Numbered from the stretch's first letter, positions 1 through 8,071 are shown. The stretch: DNA of 37,490 bases from Eubacterium sp. (GCA_024683035.1 JAIKYQ010000166.1:1-37490); one strand, 5' to 3'. A program made the numbers and translations. Notes: a model not told the origin generated them from the letters alone.

Positions 1-272
1 CTGACTTACTTACGGACGCTTGGTCCTAGAAAAGAGCGGCCAGACCGATTGCCACCTCATTCTAACAGCTTAAGCAACAAGATGGATAACATCCTATCTG
101 GAAGATAGGAATATCAACCACTAAATACATAGTAGTAGAAAAGAGAATGCTCAGATTAGAGAAGGCCGGTAGATCTGTTAAGTAAGATAGAGGTCCGATA
201 AGGCTTGAAAATGTTCGCCAGAACGAATACAATATATATTGATATGTTGTAGCCTTACGAGGAGAAAAAGAG
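1..272. other. AT-rich leader region with no convincing gene
   Basis: No open frame with a start codon and ribosome binding site was found here on either strand. One plus-strand frame is open from base 1 to a stop at 106-108, but the peptide (about 35 residues, rich in Arg, Pro and Ser) resembles nothing I recognise, so I do not call it a gene tail. The region contains a perfect 8-bp inverted repeat, TCCTATCT-GGA-AGATAGGA at 92-110, which could be an operator or a small hairpin; it has no T-run after it. The promoter of the next gene lies at 205-233. Base composition looks clearly more AT-rich than the rest of the window. Confidence 0.5.
205..233 (+). promoter_or_regulatory. Sigma-A-type promoter for the small HTH gene
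   Basis: The -35 box TTGAAA (205-210) and -10 box TACAAT (228-233) are separated by exactly 17 bases. The spacer holds GTTC-N4-GAAC (213-224), a small inverted repeat that could be an operator, possibly for the HTH protein itself. The predicted start of transcription lies about 32 bases before the start codon at 273. Confidence 0.65.
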
Positions 273-449
273 ATGGAATACTTGACTACTTCTGAGACAG
301 CTGAGCGCTGGGGAATTACGGTTCGTCGTGTTCAGGTCCTTTGTAAAGAGGGCCGTGTTGATGGTGCAGTGTATAAAGGCATTTGGTTAATACCTGCGGA
401 TGCAGAGAAACCGGATGATCCAAGACGTTTAAAGAAACAAAAGAAATAA
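273..449 (+). CDS. Small MerR/excisionase-like helix-turn-helix protein
   Basis: This is a 58-residue protein starting MEYLTTSETAERWG and ending in a Lys/Arg-rich tail. The pattern of a helix-turn-helix (SETAERWGITVRRVQVLCKEG, about residues 7-27) followed by a short beta-hairpin with GIWLIP (about 36-41) is typical of HTH_17/excisionase-type DNA-binding domains related to MerR. AGGAG at 260-264 precedes the ATG at good spacing, and a clear promoter lies upstream. Small proteins of this kind are common beside mobile or toxin-antitoxin genes in Clostridia, but no partner gene is visible here. The target is unknown. Autoregulation through the inverted repeat in its promoter is a guess. Confidence 0.75.
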   Translation: MEYLTTSETAERWGITVRRVQVLCKEGRVDGAVYKGIWLIPADAEKPDDPRRLKKQKK

Positions 450-617
450 AAGCTTTATGAGCCGGCTGCTTACATTATTCTTCCTGTATAAAAACGGATA
501 TAGTGTGGGAAAATATATCTGTATTAAAAGCAGAAAGACAGGAACGGCAGCACGGCATATGATCATCGCAGGAATAGCAGTTAGTATATCTAGAATAACA
601 AAACAGGAGGAAAAATT

Positions 618-1748
618 ATGAAAAAGAAAATGATCATGGCAGCGGCTGTTGCTTGTTTTACTCTGGCGGGTCTTTCCTCTGCGGTCAGTGCTGCAGAAGT
701 CGAGGAGACTGCCGTTGAAACTTCTGCCGATGGCACAGACGCCACTGCTGCATCTGTTACAGCCGAATGTGATAAATTCAGCGTGAGCATTCCGGCCCGG
801 GCCGTCGAGCTCTGTGATATTGAGACTGCTTCAGACAGCATCGCCATTTATGAAAAAATTGCCCATGAAGACGGTGCCGGTTTTGTCGGTTCCATCAATC
901 TCTATGAGAATGTCCATGACTATTGCGATATTCCGAACTTCGCACGCGGCGGGGAGATCTCCTATCCCGACAACACCAAACTGGATATCGTGCTGACGTA
1001 TCCCAGCGACGTTCAGTATGATTTCAATTCCGAAGAAAGCGTCAATGCCTGGATGGCCCTGCAGGACATTTTTAACGAAGAAATTGCTCCTTCTATCCAG
1101 CCTCGGGAAGAGGGCACCTTTATTCCGCAGAATGAGGTGGATAACACCTCCATCTATGATGAGACGCTGGCGGCGCTCTATCAGGATTTGCTGGAAAAGA
1201 AGGATCAGGCTGCCCTGGAGGAAGATGATTTCAGCTACCTGTATGCCATGAACTATGAAGAAGGGGAGGATCCCCTCTACACCTTTGGATATACTTTTGT
1301 TGACCTCACCGGCACCGGTTATCCGGAACTGGTCATCATGAAAGATGACGGCAGCCCCATCGTCTATGACCTGTTTACCCAGACAGACGGGAAGGTCAGG
1401 CATGTATTCTCCAGCGCAGAAAGAGATTATGTCACGCTGCTGGGACATGAGGGGCATTCTCCGCGCACGCTTTGTGAGCATGCCTCTGGCGGTGCGGATG
1501 TGACGGAGACGAATACGTATATTATGGATCCCGGAACAAAAGAGCTTATTCCCCAGGTCAGCTTCATCTATGATTCGACCGAAAACCAGGAAAATCCCTG
1601 GGCTGTCCGCTATGGCCCCGACGAGGAACCCGAAGCACTGGATGAAGCAGAATGGAACCAGCGCATGGAGAATTTCGGCGTGGAAAATCTCTTTAAGCTG
1701 ATACCCATAGCTGCGGCAGATGCAAGTGCGGATGTGGATGCAGCATAA
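618..1748 (+). CDS. Secreted protein of unknown function with signal peptide
   Basis: The 376-residue product starts with a classical signal peptide: MKKKM, a hydrophobic core to about residue 22, and a likely cleavage after VSA at residue 25. There is no lipobox cysteine, so it is probably released or wall-associated rather than a lipoprotein. After an acidic Ser/Thr/Ala-rich linker comes a region with no family I recognise. Around residues 229-239 the motif DLTGTGYPELV resembles the Asp/Gly calcium-loop-like segment seen in FG-GAP/VCBS-type repeats of clostridial exported proteins, as a single copy. The C-terminus is Ala/Asp-rich. AGGAGG at 605-610 supports the ATG at 618. No terminator separates it from the histidine kinases downstream, so co-transcription is possible. 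A role as an extracytoplasmic partner of those kinases is only inference. Confidence 0.75.
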   Translation: MKKKMIMAAAVACFTLAGLSSAVSAAEVEETAVETSADGTDATAASVTAECDKFSVSIPARAVELCDIETASDSIAIYEKIAHEDGAGFVGSINLYENVHDYCDIPNFARGGEISYPDNTKLDIVLTYPSDVQYDFNSEESVNAWMALQDIFNEEIAPSIQPREEGTFIPQNEVDNTSIYDETLAALYQDLLEKKDQAALEEDDFSYLYAMNYEEGEDPLYTFGYTFVDLTGTGYPELVIMKDDGSPIVYDLFTQTDGKVRHVFSSAERDYVTLLGHEGHSPRTLCEHASGGADVTETNTYIMDPGTKELIPQVSFIYDSTENQENPWAVRYGPDEEPEALDEAEWNQRMENFGVENLFKLIPIAAADASADVDAA

Positions 1749-1837
1749 TGATGCTGTACCGGAGGATGTCGGATGCAGCGATGGAGTTTCCCTATGAGGG
1801 GGCGAAGGAGATGATCCTGGTACCGCAAAAAGGGTAG
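1748..1837 (+). CDS. Possible 29-codon small ORF coupled to the upstream gene
   Basis: An ATG overlaps the stop of the secreted-protein gene (TAATG) and opens a 29-residue frame, MMLYRRMSDAAMEFPYEGAK and nine more residues. Its TAG at 1835-1837 overlaps the ribosome binding site (TAGGAG) of the next gene. It therefore fills almost the whole intergenic gap. This could be a real coupling peptide, a remnant of a longer gene, or chance. No homology is recognised. No ribosome binding site of its own is needed if re-initiation occurs. Confidence 0.25.
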   Translation: MMLYRRMSDAAMEFPYEGAKEMILVPQKG

Positions 1838-1845
1838 GAGATCTT

Positions 1846-3324
1846 ATGAAAAACATTTTCCTCTATCTGATGATCTATGCCGGCAGCGCGCTGATGGCAT
1901 ACAATATATACGGTTATGTATGCTTTTCCAGAGATGTCCGAAAACACGGAAACTGGGATCAGGAACAAAGGCTCTTTTATATCCCTATCTGGCTGCTGGT
2001 CCTGTTTTTTATCGGATATCTGATCGTCGGGTTTTTCGGAAAGCCGGATCTCGTTATGGCAGGCATCCTTTTCGGCGGGAGTATTTTCGTGTTTGTCATG
2101 CTTCTTCTGATTCGCCGTACATTTGACAGGATCCAGGAGAACGAGCAGCTTGAGGTGAGGCTGGCTGCCGCCGAAGAGGCCAGTAAAGCGAAAACTTTTT
2201 TCCTGTCCAATATGTCTCATGACATACGTACGCCATTGAATGCCATTATCGGATATACCACGCTGGCAAATCGGGAGGGTGTTGCCTATGAGGACAAAAG
2301 CGGGTATATCGACAAGATCGAAACAGCAAGCCGCCAGCTTCTGGAGATTGTGAACGATGTGCTGGACATGAGCTGCATCGAAAGCGGGAAGTTCAGCCTC
2401 GAACCAACCTGTGTGAATCTGGAAAACTGTATCCGGGAAGCATGTGATCTTGTCAGGATACAGCTGGAAGCAAAAAAGATCGATTTTTCCGTATCCTGCG
2501 ATATTTCGCATAAATGGGTGCTGTGTGATAAGGTTATGCTGGACCGCGCTCTGATGAATCTGCTTTGCAATGCGGGAAAGTTTACGGATGAGAACGGCAG
2601 GGTCTCCCTGCGACTGAAGGAGCTTGCCGGAAACGATAAGACCGGCCGTTATGAAATCCATATAAAAGATACCGGCATCGGTATGAGCCCGGAATTTGCG
2701 GAGCGTCTGTTTGTTCCCTTTGAGCGTGAACGTACTTCGACAGTCAGCAGGATCCAGGGAACGGGGCTCGGTTTAGCGATCACCAAGAGTATTGTTGACA
2801 TGATGGGCGGCAGTATAACGGTAGAGACAGAGAAAGGCAAAGGGACGGAGTTTACGGTTACCGTTGACTTTCCCCTGACGGAACCGGAAGAGGAAATCTG
2901 TTCCTGTGAGGAAGAGGCGATTTCATTTGAAGGTATGCGTGCACTGCTGGTCGAAGATAATATGATCAACATGGAAATTGCACAGATGCTGCTTAAACAG
3001 GCGGGATTCCTGATCGAAACGGCGGAAAATGGGAAGATTGCCCTGGAAATGACGGCGGCGTCCGAGCCGGGATACTATGATGTGATCCTGATGGATATAC
3101 AGATGCCGGTCATGGACGGATACAAGGCCACGCAGGCGATCCGCCGTCTTCCCGACCCCGGGCTCGCCGGGGTTCCGATCATCGCCATGACGGCTAATGC
3201 TTTCCAGGAGGATATCAAGAAAGCCGAGGAAGTCGGGATGAACGGGCATATCGCAAAACCATTGGATATACCGGGTATGAAAGCCACTCTGCAGCAGGTA
3301 CTGAAGAAAGGGAGCCCTTTATGA
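1846..3324 (+). CDS. Membrane-bound hybrid sensor histidine kinase / response regulator
   Basis: This 492-residue protein begins with three predicted membrane helices (about 4-25, 44-64, 70-90) and a short coiled stretch. The HisKA dimerisation domain has its phospho-accepting His at 125 (SNMSHDIRTP). The ATPase domain shows the N box (NLLCNAGKF, Asn 242), DTGIGM (275-280) and GTGLGLAI (305-312). The C-terminal receiver is complete: acidic pair E370/D371, phospho-acceptor D417 (ILMDIQMP), T449 and K471. There is no sizeable extracellular sensor domain, so sensing may be in the membrane or via a partner. GGAG before ATG 1846 supports the start. Its stop overlaps the start of the next kinase by four bases (ATGA), implying coupled translation. 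No HPt or DNA-binding output domain is present. Confidence 0.93.
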   Translation: MKNIFLYLMIYAGSALMAYNIYGYVCFSRDVRKHGNWDQEQRLFYIPIWLLVLFFIGYLIVGFFGKPDLVMAGILFGGSIFVFVMLLLIRRTFDRIQENEQLEVRLAAAEEASKAKTFFLSNMSHDIRTPLNAIIGYTTLANREGVAYEDKSGYIDKIETASRQLLEIVNDVLDMSCIESGKFSLEPTCVNLENCIREACDLVRIQLEAKKIDFSVSCDISHKWVLCDKVMLDRALMNLLCNAGKFTDENGRVSLRLKELAGNDKTGRYEIHIKDTGIGMSPEFAERLFVPFERERTSTVSRIQGTGLGLAITKSIVDMMGGSITVETEKGKGTEFTVTVDFPLTEPEEEICSCEEEAISFEGMRALLVEDNMINMEIAQMLLKQAGFLIETAENGKIALEMTAASEPGYYDVILMDIQMPVMDGYKATQAIRRLPDPGLAGVPIIAMTANAFQEDIKKAEEVGMNGHIAKPLDIPGMKATLQQVLKKGSPL

Positions 3325-5777
3325 ACCGGATAAACGATGAAAAGGTCAGAGAAATAATGGAAGAACAGGCTGCAACGATCCGTATTCTTACCGATCTGAC
3401 AAAAGCGGGAAGCTGGGTGATCAACCTGGCGCCGGATGGCTCTTTGGCATCTGTACAATATGGGAATGGGTTCCGCAGGCTGATGGGTTACACGGACCAA
3501 AATGATTTTCCGAATGAAATAGAATTCTTCTTACGGGGCGTTTACCCGGATGACAGAGATGCTCTTATCAGCGATATGACTGCCGGCATTTTTGAAGAAA
3601 ACATCGCTGGCACTAAGGTCTATGATTTCCGTTTCTGCAGAAAGGACGGCTCGGTCCGGTGGTATCGCAGCAAGGGCGTACTGTTCCGGGATCCGGAAGG
3701 CAGGCCGGCGCAGTACAGAGGTGTGGCGATCGACATAACCCAGGAGAAGGAACATGATGAGCTGTACGCTGAACTGCAAAACGAAGCCGCTTCTCTAGAC
3801 ACCATCCATGAAATGCTCGGATCCGGCAAATGGACAATGGATTTTGATGAAGCAGGCGTGATGGAACGCGTCAGCTGGAGCGACGAATTCCGGAGAATGA
3901 TCGGGTATCATGGTACGGATGACTTTCCGAATGAACTGGAATCCTGGTCGGACCTGCTGCATCCTGATGACAGAGAGCGTGTACTGAAAGCGTTTAATGA
4001 AACGATATTCGATTATATCGGTCAGAAGACCTATGACGTGGAGTATCGTCTGCTGACGAAAAACAGAGGGTATCGCTGGTATCGGGCTGTCGGCAAACCC
4101 ACACGTCGTTCTGACGGTTCTCCCAAAACCTATATAGGTGTGTTCATAGATATCACCGGACAAAAGGAAATGATGCAGGAACTGGCGCAGCAGCGGGAAT
4201 CGCTGAGTATAGCGCTGGAAGAGGCCAATCAGGCCAACAAGGGCAAGACAGCTTTCCTGTCTAATATGAGTCATGAGATCCGGACTCCGATGAATGCGAT
4301 CATCGGCCTGGACCGGATCGCGCTGCATGATCCCGGCATATCTGAAACAACACGGGAGCACCTGGAGAAGATCGGGCTGTCAGCCCAGCATCTGCTCAGC
4401 ATAATAAATGACATTCTTGACATGAGCCGCATCGAATCCGGCCGCATGACTGTTAAAAATGAAGAGTTTTCTTTCGCAAAGACGCTGGCCCAGGTCAATA
4501 CGATCATAAGCGGCCAGTGCAGGGAGAAGGGCATTGCGTATGAATGCCGTGTAAATGGCGCGGTAGACGATTATTATATCGGCGATGACATGAAGCTGCG
4601 TCAGATCATGATCAATATACTCGGAAACGCAGTCAAGTTTACACCGTCAGGCGGCACCGTCACTTTTGAGGTGGAAACAATTGCACGTTTCAATGGAAGA
4701 TCCACGCTGCGCTTTGTTTTCCGTGATACAGGGATCGGGATGAGTCAGGAGTTCCTTCCCAAGCTGTTCGATGCCTTCAGTCAGGAAGATTCATCCAGCA
4801 CAAACCGTTTTGGCAGCACCGGTCTGGGTATGGCCATAACCAGAAACTTCATCGAGCTGATGAATGGAACGATCACAGTAGAGAGTGAAAAACAGAAAGG
4901 AACGACATTTACGGTCACGGTCACACTGATCGACTGTGACCGCAAAAACATGGGGGAAGAAGAAAATGATCTGCAGCCCCATGAACTGTGTGTATTGGTG
5001 ATCGATGATGATCCGATCGCGTGTGAACACGCCCAGCTTGTACTGGGACAGGTGGGCGTGAATTGTGAAAAGGCTTTGTCCGGAGCGGAAGGCTTACAAA
5101 TGGCAAAAGTGCGCCATGCGAGGAGAGAGCCGTATAACCTGATCCTGATGGATTGGCGCATGCCTGACATGGACGGCATAGAAACGACCCGGCAGATCCG
5201 CTCTGCCGTAGGCTACGAAACGCCGGTGATCATACTTACCTCTTATAATTGGGACGATGTTGCAGAGGAAGCGAAGGCGGCGGGTGTGGATACATTTGTT
5301 GCCAAACCGCTTTTCGCGGGGACTGTACTGGATGAGTTCAAAGAGGCTTTCAAAAGGAAGAATGCGAAGAGTGCACGGGAAACGGCGGATCTCAAATGCC
5401 GCAGAGTACTGCTGGCGGAAGATGTCGCCGTTAATGCCGAAATAATGATCATGGTCCTCTCTATGCGTGAGATACAGGTGGATCACGCGGAAAACGGGCG
5501 TATTGCCGTAGAAAAATTCGAGGAACACGAAGAGGGCTATTATGATGCTGTTCTGATGGATATGCGGATGCCTGAAATGGATGGACTGGAGGCGACCCGG
5601 AGGATCCGGGCAATGAACAGATCGGATGCAAAGACTGTTCCGATCATAGCGCTGACGGCAAATGCCTTTGATGAGGATGTACAGAGCAGCATGCAGGCAG
5701 GGCTGAATGCACACCTGAGCAAACCGGTGGAACCGGATGTTTTGTTTGCAACATTAGAAGAACTCCTGCACCGTTAA
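3321..5777 (+). CDS. Cytosolic double-PAS hybrid histidine kinase with two receivers
   Basis: The 818-residue protein has no membrane segment. Two PAS folds of the PAS_3 type (about 24-142 and 165-282) each end in the typical xIDIT(Q/G) turn. HisKA follows with His 318 (SNMSHEIRTP), then the ATPase domain with the N box (Asn near 436), DTGIGM (469-474) and GSTGLGMAI (498-506). Two receivers follow. The first has D563/D564, phospho-acceptor D611 (LILMDWRMP), T640 and K662. The second has E700/D701, D747 (VLMDMRMP), T779 and K801. Both look functional. The ATGA overlap with the preceding kinase gene and AAGGGAG upstream support the start. With no HPt or DNA-binding output encoded nearby, the phosphate must pass to an unlinked protein, or the two kinases may work as a pair. 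Confidence 0.93.
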   Translation: MNRINDEKVREIMEEQAATIRILTDLTKAGSWVINLAPDGSLASVQYGNGFRRLMGYTDQNDFPNEIEFFLRGVYPDDRDALISDMTAGIFEENIAGTKVYDFRFCRKDGSVRWYRSKGVLFRDPEGRPAQYRGVAIDITQEKEHDELYAELQNEAASLDTIHEMLGSGKWTMDFDEAGVMERVSWSDEFRRMIGYHGTDDFPNELESWSDLLHPDDRERVLKAFNETIFDYIGQKTYDVEYRLLTKNRGYRWYRAVGKPTRRSDGSPKTYIGVFIDITGQKEMMQELAQQRESLSIALEEANQANKGKTAFLSNMSHEIRTPMNAIIGLDRIALHDPGISETTREHLEKIGLSAQHLLSIINDILDMSRIESGRMTVKNEEFSFAKTLAQVNTIISGQCREKGIAYECRVNGAVDDYYIGDDMKLRQIMINILGNAVKFTPSGGTVTFEVETIARFNGRSTLRFVFRDTGIGMSQEFLPKLFDAFSQEDSSSTNRFGSTGLGMAITRNFIELMNGTITVESEKQKGTTFTVTVTLIDCDRKNMGEEENDLQPHELCVLVIDDDPIACEHAQLVLGQVGVNCEKALSGAEGLQMAKVRHARREPYNLILMDWRMPDMDGIETTRQIRSAVGYETPVIILTSYNWDDVAEEAKAAGVDTFVAKPLFAGTVLDEFKEAFKRKNAKSARETADLKCRRVLLAEDVAVNAEIMIMVLSMREIQVDHAENGRIAVEKFEEHEEGYYDAVLMDMRMPEMDGLEATRRIRAMNRSDAKTVPIIALTANAFDEDVQSSMQAGLNAHLSKPVEPDVLFATLEELLHR

Positions 5778-5943
5778 GCAGGGCGGTGCAGTCCTGCGCA
5801 GGCAGATCGCTTTCCGGACCGGATCAATCCGGGTGACGCAACCGAATACAACAAAAAACAGAAAAATCTGTTATGTGCGGTTGGTAGATGTCTGCGCAAC
5901 CATACTCTACAATAATCATACAAATCAAATTTTGGAGGCAGCT
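5778..5943. other. Intergenic region before the ABC operon, with two inverted repeats
   Basis: This stretch holds a 14-bp palindrome CCGGAT-CA-ATCCGG (5819-5832) that might act as a weak terminator for the kinase genes but lacks a T-run. It also holds an imperfect inverted repeat with cores GGTTG (5879-5883) and CAACC (5897-5901), extended by partly matching flanks to GT(G/A)(C/T)GGTTG. The second lies about 45 bases before the ABC gene and could be an operator for the HTH-AbrB regulator of that operon. I could not fix a good -35/-10 pair. Confidence 0.35.
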
Positions 5944-6666
5944 ATGGTTATTGTGGAAGTACATGATCTTGTGAAAAAATACCCGTCCTTCGAGCTCAGG
6001 AATGTTTCCTTTGATCTTGCGGGCGGGCGGATTGCCGGTTTTATAGGCAGAAACGGCGCAGGGAAAACAACGACGATCAAATCCATGCTCAACATGGTGC
6101 ACCCTGACGGCGGAACGGTTCACTGTTTCGGAAGGTCATTCAGGGACAATGAGGCGGAAATCAAGAAGCGTATAGGGTATTCTGCCGGTACGGTCAGCTG
6201 GTATCCGCGGAAAAAGATCCGGGACATCGTACGTATAGTGAAGCGGTTCTATGATACATGGGATGAAGCTGCTTACAGCAGATACCGGACACTTTTTGCC
6301 ATAGACGAAAGCAAGACCCCGCTCGAACTTTCGGAAGGTATGAAAGTGAAAATGAATCTGCTGCTTGCGCTTTCACACAAGGCGGAAGTGCTGATCCTGG
6401 ATGAACCGACAAGTGGTCTGGACCCGTTCTCCCGTAATGAACTGCTGGAAATCTTTACGGAGCTCAGAAACGAAGGGGTATCCGTTTTTTTCTCCACCCA
6501 TATTATTTCTGATATCGAGAAGTGCGCAGATGATATCATCTATATTTCAGAAGGAAAGATCATCGCTGCGATGCCGAAAGAGGACTTTGTGCAGCAGTTT
6601 TCGAGAACCGGTGAAAGCCTCGAAGACACGATGCTCCGGATGGAAGGAGGTGTGATCCATGCGTGA
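5944..6666 (+). CDS. ABC transporter ATP-binding protein
   Basis: This 240-residue ATPase couples ATP hydrolysis to transport through the membrane partner encoded next. Visible motifs are Walker A GRNGAGKT (35-42), signature LSEGM (129-133, the diverged form found in the BcrA/YtrB-like drug and lipid exporter group), Walker B VLILDEP (149-155) and the H-loop His at 186 (FSTHI). I chose ATG 5944 because GGAGG (5934-5938) sits just upstream and the protein then begins at the normal point of the fold; the frame is open from a GTG at 5833, but that extension looks like intergenic sequence. The stop overlaps the permease gene by eight bases. The substrate cannot be told from sequence; peptide antibiotics or cell-envelope stressors are usual for the group. 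Confidence 0.92.
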   Translation: MVIVEVHDLVKKYPSFELRNVSFDLAGGRIAGFIGRNGAGKTTTIKSMLNMVHPDGGTVHCFGRSFRDNEAEIKKRIGYSAGTVSWYPRKKIRDIVRIVKRFYDTWDEAAYSRYRTLFAIDESKTPLELSEGMKVKMNLLLALSHKAEVLILDEPTSGLDPFSRNELLEIFTELRNEGVSVFFSTHIISDIEKCADDIIYISEGKIIAAMPKEDFVQQFSRTGESLEDTMLRMEGGVIHA

Positions 6667-7312
6667 CATTCTTCGAAAAGAGATGAAACTGAGCGCTTCG
6701 GTTCTGTCCTATCTGTTCGTTTTGTTTGGACTGATGTTCTTTTTACCGGGATATCCCATCCTTTGCGGGGCCTTTTTCACAGCGCTTGGACTGTTTCAGA
6801 GTTTCCAGACAGCTAGGGAAGCAAACGATGTTGTGTTTTCGGTACTGCTCCCCATTGCCAAAAAAGATGTGGTAAAAGGGAAATATCTGTTTGTCTGCAT
6901 GATCGAAGCCTGTGCGCTTATCCTGATGGCACTGGCTGTTGTCCTTCGCATGACGGCTTTTTCACAGTCTGCCGTATACCGGAGCAATGCCCTGATGAAC
7001 GCGAATCTCTTCGCATTAGGGATGGCATGTGTGATTTTCGGTTTGTTTAACTGGATCTTTGTCGGCGGATTTTTCAAAACTGCATATAAGTTTGCCCGCC
7101 CGTTTGTAACGTTTATCATTACGGCCTTCCTGGTCATATTTGCTTCTGAAGCATTACATCATGTACCGGGGCTGGCCATGCTGAATGCCTTCGGTACCGA
7201 GAGTATTACCATACAGATCATATTACTGCTGGCAGGCGCTGCGGTTTTCCTGCTGCTGACGGTCTTTTCCTGCAGGAAGGCCTGTGCGGATTTTGAGAGA
7301 ATAGACCTGTGA
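6659..7312 (+). CDS. ABC-2 type transporter permease
   Basis: The 217-residue product is very hydrophobic, with about six predicted membrane helices: around 14-28, 32-46, 75-92, 112-132, 142-160 and 178-203. An amphipathic N-terminus starts MRDILRKEM. The loop with VFSVLLPIAKKDVVKGKY (near residues 58-75) is typical of small ABC-2 permeases, whose cytoplasmic coupling helix contains a P-(I/V)-x-K-x-x-(I/V)-V motif. A strong AAGGAGGTG ribosome binding site lies inside the end of the ATPase gene, and the two genes overlap by eight bases, so they are translated together. It presumably dimerises and forms an exporter with the upstream ATPase. Confidence 0.88.
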   Translation: MRDILRKEMKLSASVLSYLFVLFGLMFFLPGYPILCGAFFTALGLFQSFQTAREANDVVFSVLLPIAKKDVVKGKYLFVCMIEACALILMALAVVLRMTAFSQSAVYRSNALMNANLFALGMACVIFGLFNWIFVGGFFKTAYKFARPFVTFIITAFLVIFASEALHHVPGLAMLNAFGTESITIQIILLLAGAAVFLLLTVFSCRKACADFERIDL

Positions 7313-7346
7313 TCTGAGAGAACAAACGGATAAGGAGATGTGAGTG

Positions 7347-7787
7347 ATGCTGAAAGATAATCTTGTCATGCTGCGGAATATCCACGGGTTTTCACAGGAA
7401 GCGATCGCGGAAAAAATAGGCATTTCCAGACAGGCTTATGCAAAATGGGAGACCGGTGCCACCATACCGGATATTGAAAAGTGTTCCCTTCTTGCAGAAG
7501 TATACGGTACGACGATTGACAGCCTGGTCAGGACGGAACCTGTCGAGGGTGTGGGAATGATCCCTCCGGCCCCCAAAGGAAAGAACATCTGGGGTTCGGT
7601 TGCCATCAATGACAGAGGGCAGATCGTCATTCCGAAAGGTGCCAGAGATCTTTTCGGGTTAACAGGCGGCCAGCGTCTGATCGTTCTCAGCGACGAGCAG
7701 GGGATCGCCCTGATCCCGGATGAGTCATTCATGACTAGCTTGAAAAAGACTTTGGAATACATGGACAGAAAATCAGATGAGTCATGA
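7347..7787 (+). CDS. HTH-XRE and SpoVT/AbrB two-domain transcriptional regulator
   Basis: The 146-residue protein has an N-terminal Cro/CI-type helix-turn-helix (about 5-61, with FSQEAIAEKIGISRQAYAKWE) and a C-terminal SpoVT/AbrB swapped-hairpin domain (about 82-126, with the signature NDRGQIVIPKGARDLFGL). Both domains can bind DNA; the AbrB fold also mediates dimerisation. ATG 7347 is preferred, with AAGGAG ten bases upstream; an in-frame GTG at 7344 is the alternative. It sits 34 bases after the permease stop and is last in the ABC operon, so a role as local regulator of that exporter is a reasonable inference. Small ABC-2 exporter operons more often carry a GntR (YtrA) regulator, so this pairing is slightly unusual. 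Confidence 0.9.
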   Translation: MLKDNLVMLRNIHGFSQEAIAEKIGISRQAYAKWETGATIPDIEKCSLLAEVYGTTIDSLVRTEPVEGVGMIPPAPKGKNIWGSVAINDRGQIVIPKGARDLFGLTGGQRLIVLSDEQGIALIPDESFMTSLKKTLEYMDRKSDES

Positions 7788-7856
7788 AACGGAGACATTG
7801 CTATGTCTCACAAAGTGCGGCTGGATCTTGCTGTGGCTTTGTTCTTTTCTTAGTGA

Positions 7857-7889
7857 GGCGGTATCGGGATGAGAAATCCTGATGCCGCC
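7857..7889 (+). terminator. Probable terminator after the ABC operon
   Basis: A 14-bp inverted repeat (GGCGGTATCGGGAT at 7857-7870 and ATCCTGATGCCGCC at 7876-7889) with a 5-base loop folds completely in RNA, using two G-U pairs. The following CTGTTTG is only a weak U-tract. It lies about 70 bases after the regulator stop. Confidence 0.55.
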
Positions 7890-7944
7890 CTGTTTGTCCG
7901 GGCATCGGTCTGGTCTCGTCAGGGTTTTATTTTTGCCCATCAGA

Positions 7945-7973
7945 TTGAAACTTTGTTCGAAATCAAGTAAAAT
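7945..7973 (+). promoter_or_regulatory. Promoter with flanking inverted repeat for the aldo/keto reductase
   Basis: TTGAAA (7945-7950) and TAAAAT (7968-7973) are 17 bases apart, an excellent sigma-A match. An imperfect inverted repeat, TTTGTTCGA in the spacer and TTGAACGAA just after the -10 box (7 of 9 positions matching), brackets the -10 box and may be a repressor site. The leader to the start codon is about 90 bases. Confidence 0.7.
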
Positions 7974-8071
7974 TGAACGAATTCATCAATACGATGGCAG
8001 CAGGAGCCTGCAAAGTCCTTAGCGGCTGAAAAAGATTGACGGAACAGATGGATGATAAGGAGACATAAGGT

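Noticed and set aside
1-105. Tail of a gene entering from the left
   Set aside because: Only one frame is open, for about 35 codons, with a composition unlike the neighbouring proteins and no recognisable motif.
213-224. LexA box in the first promoter (GTTC-N4-GAAC)
   Set aside because: The half-sites are in the opposite order to the Firmicute LexA consensus GAAC-N4-GTTC, so it is only noted as an inverted repeat.
5833-5943. N-terminal extension of the ABC ATPase from GTG 5833
   Set aside because: No ribosome binding site there. The extension lacks similarity to the fold, while GGAGG and ATG at 5944 fit the family start.
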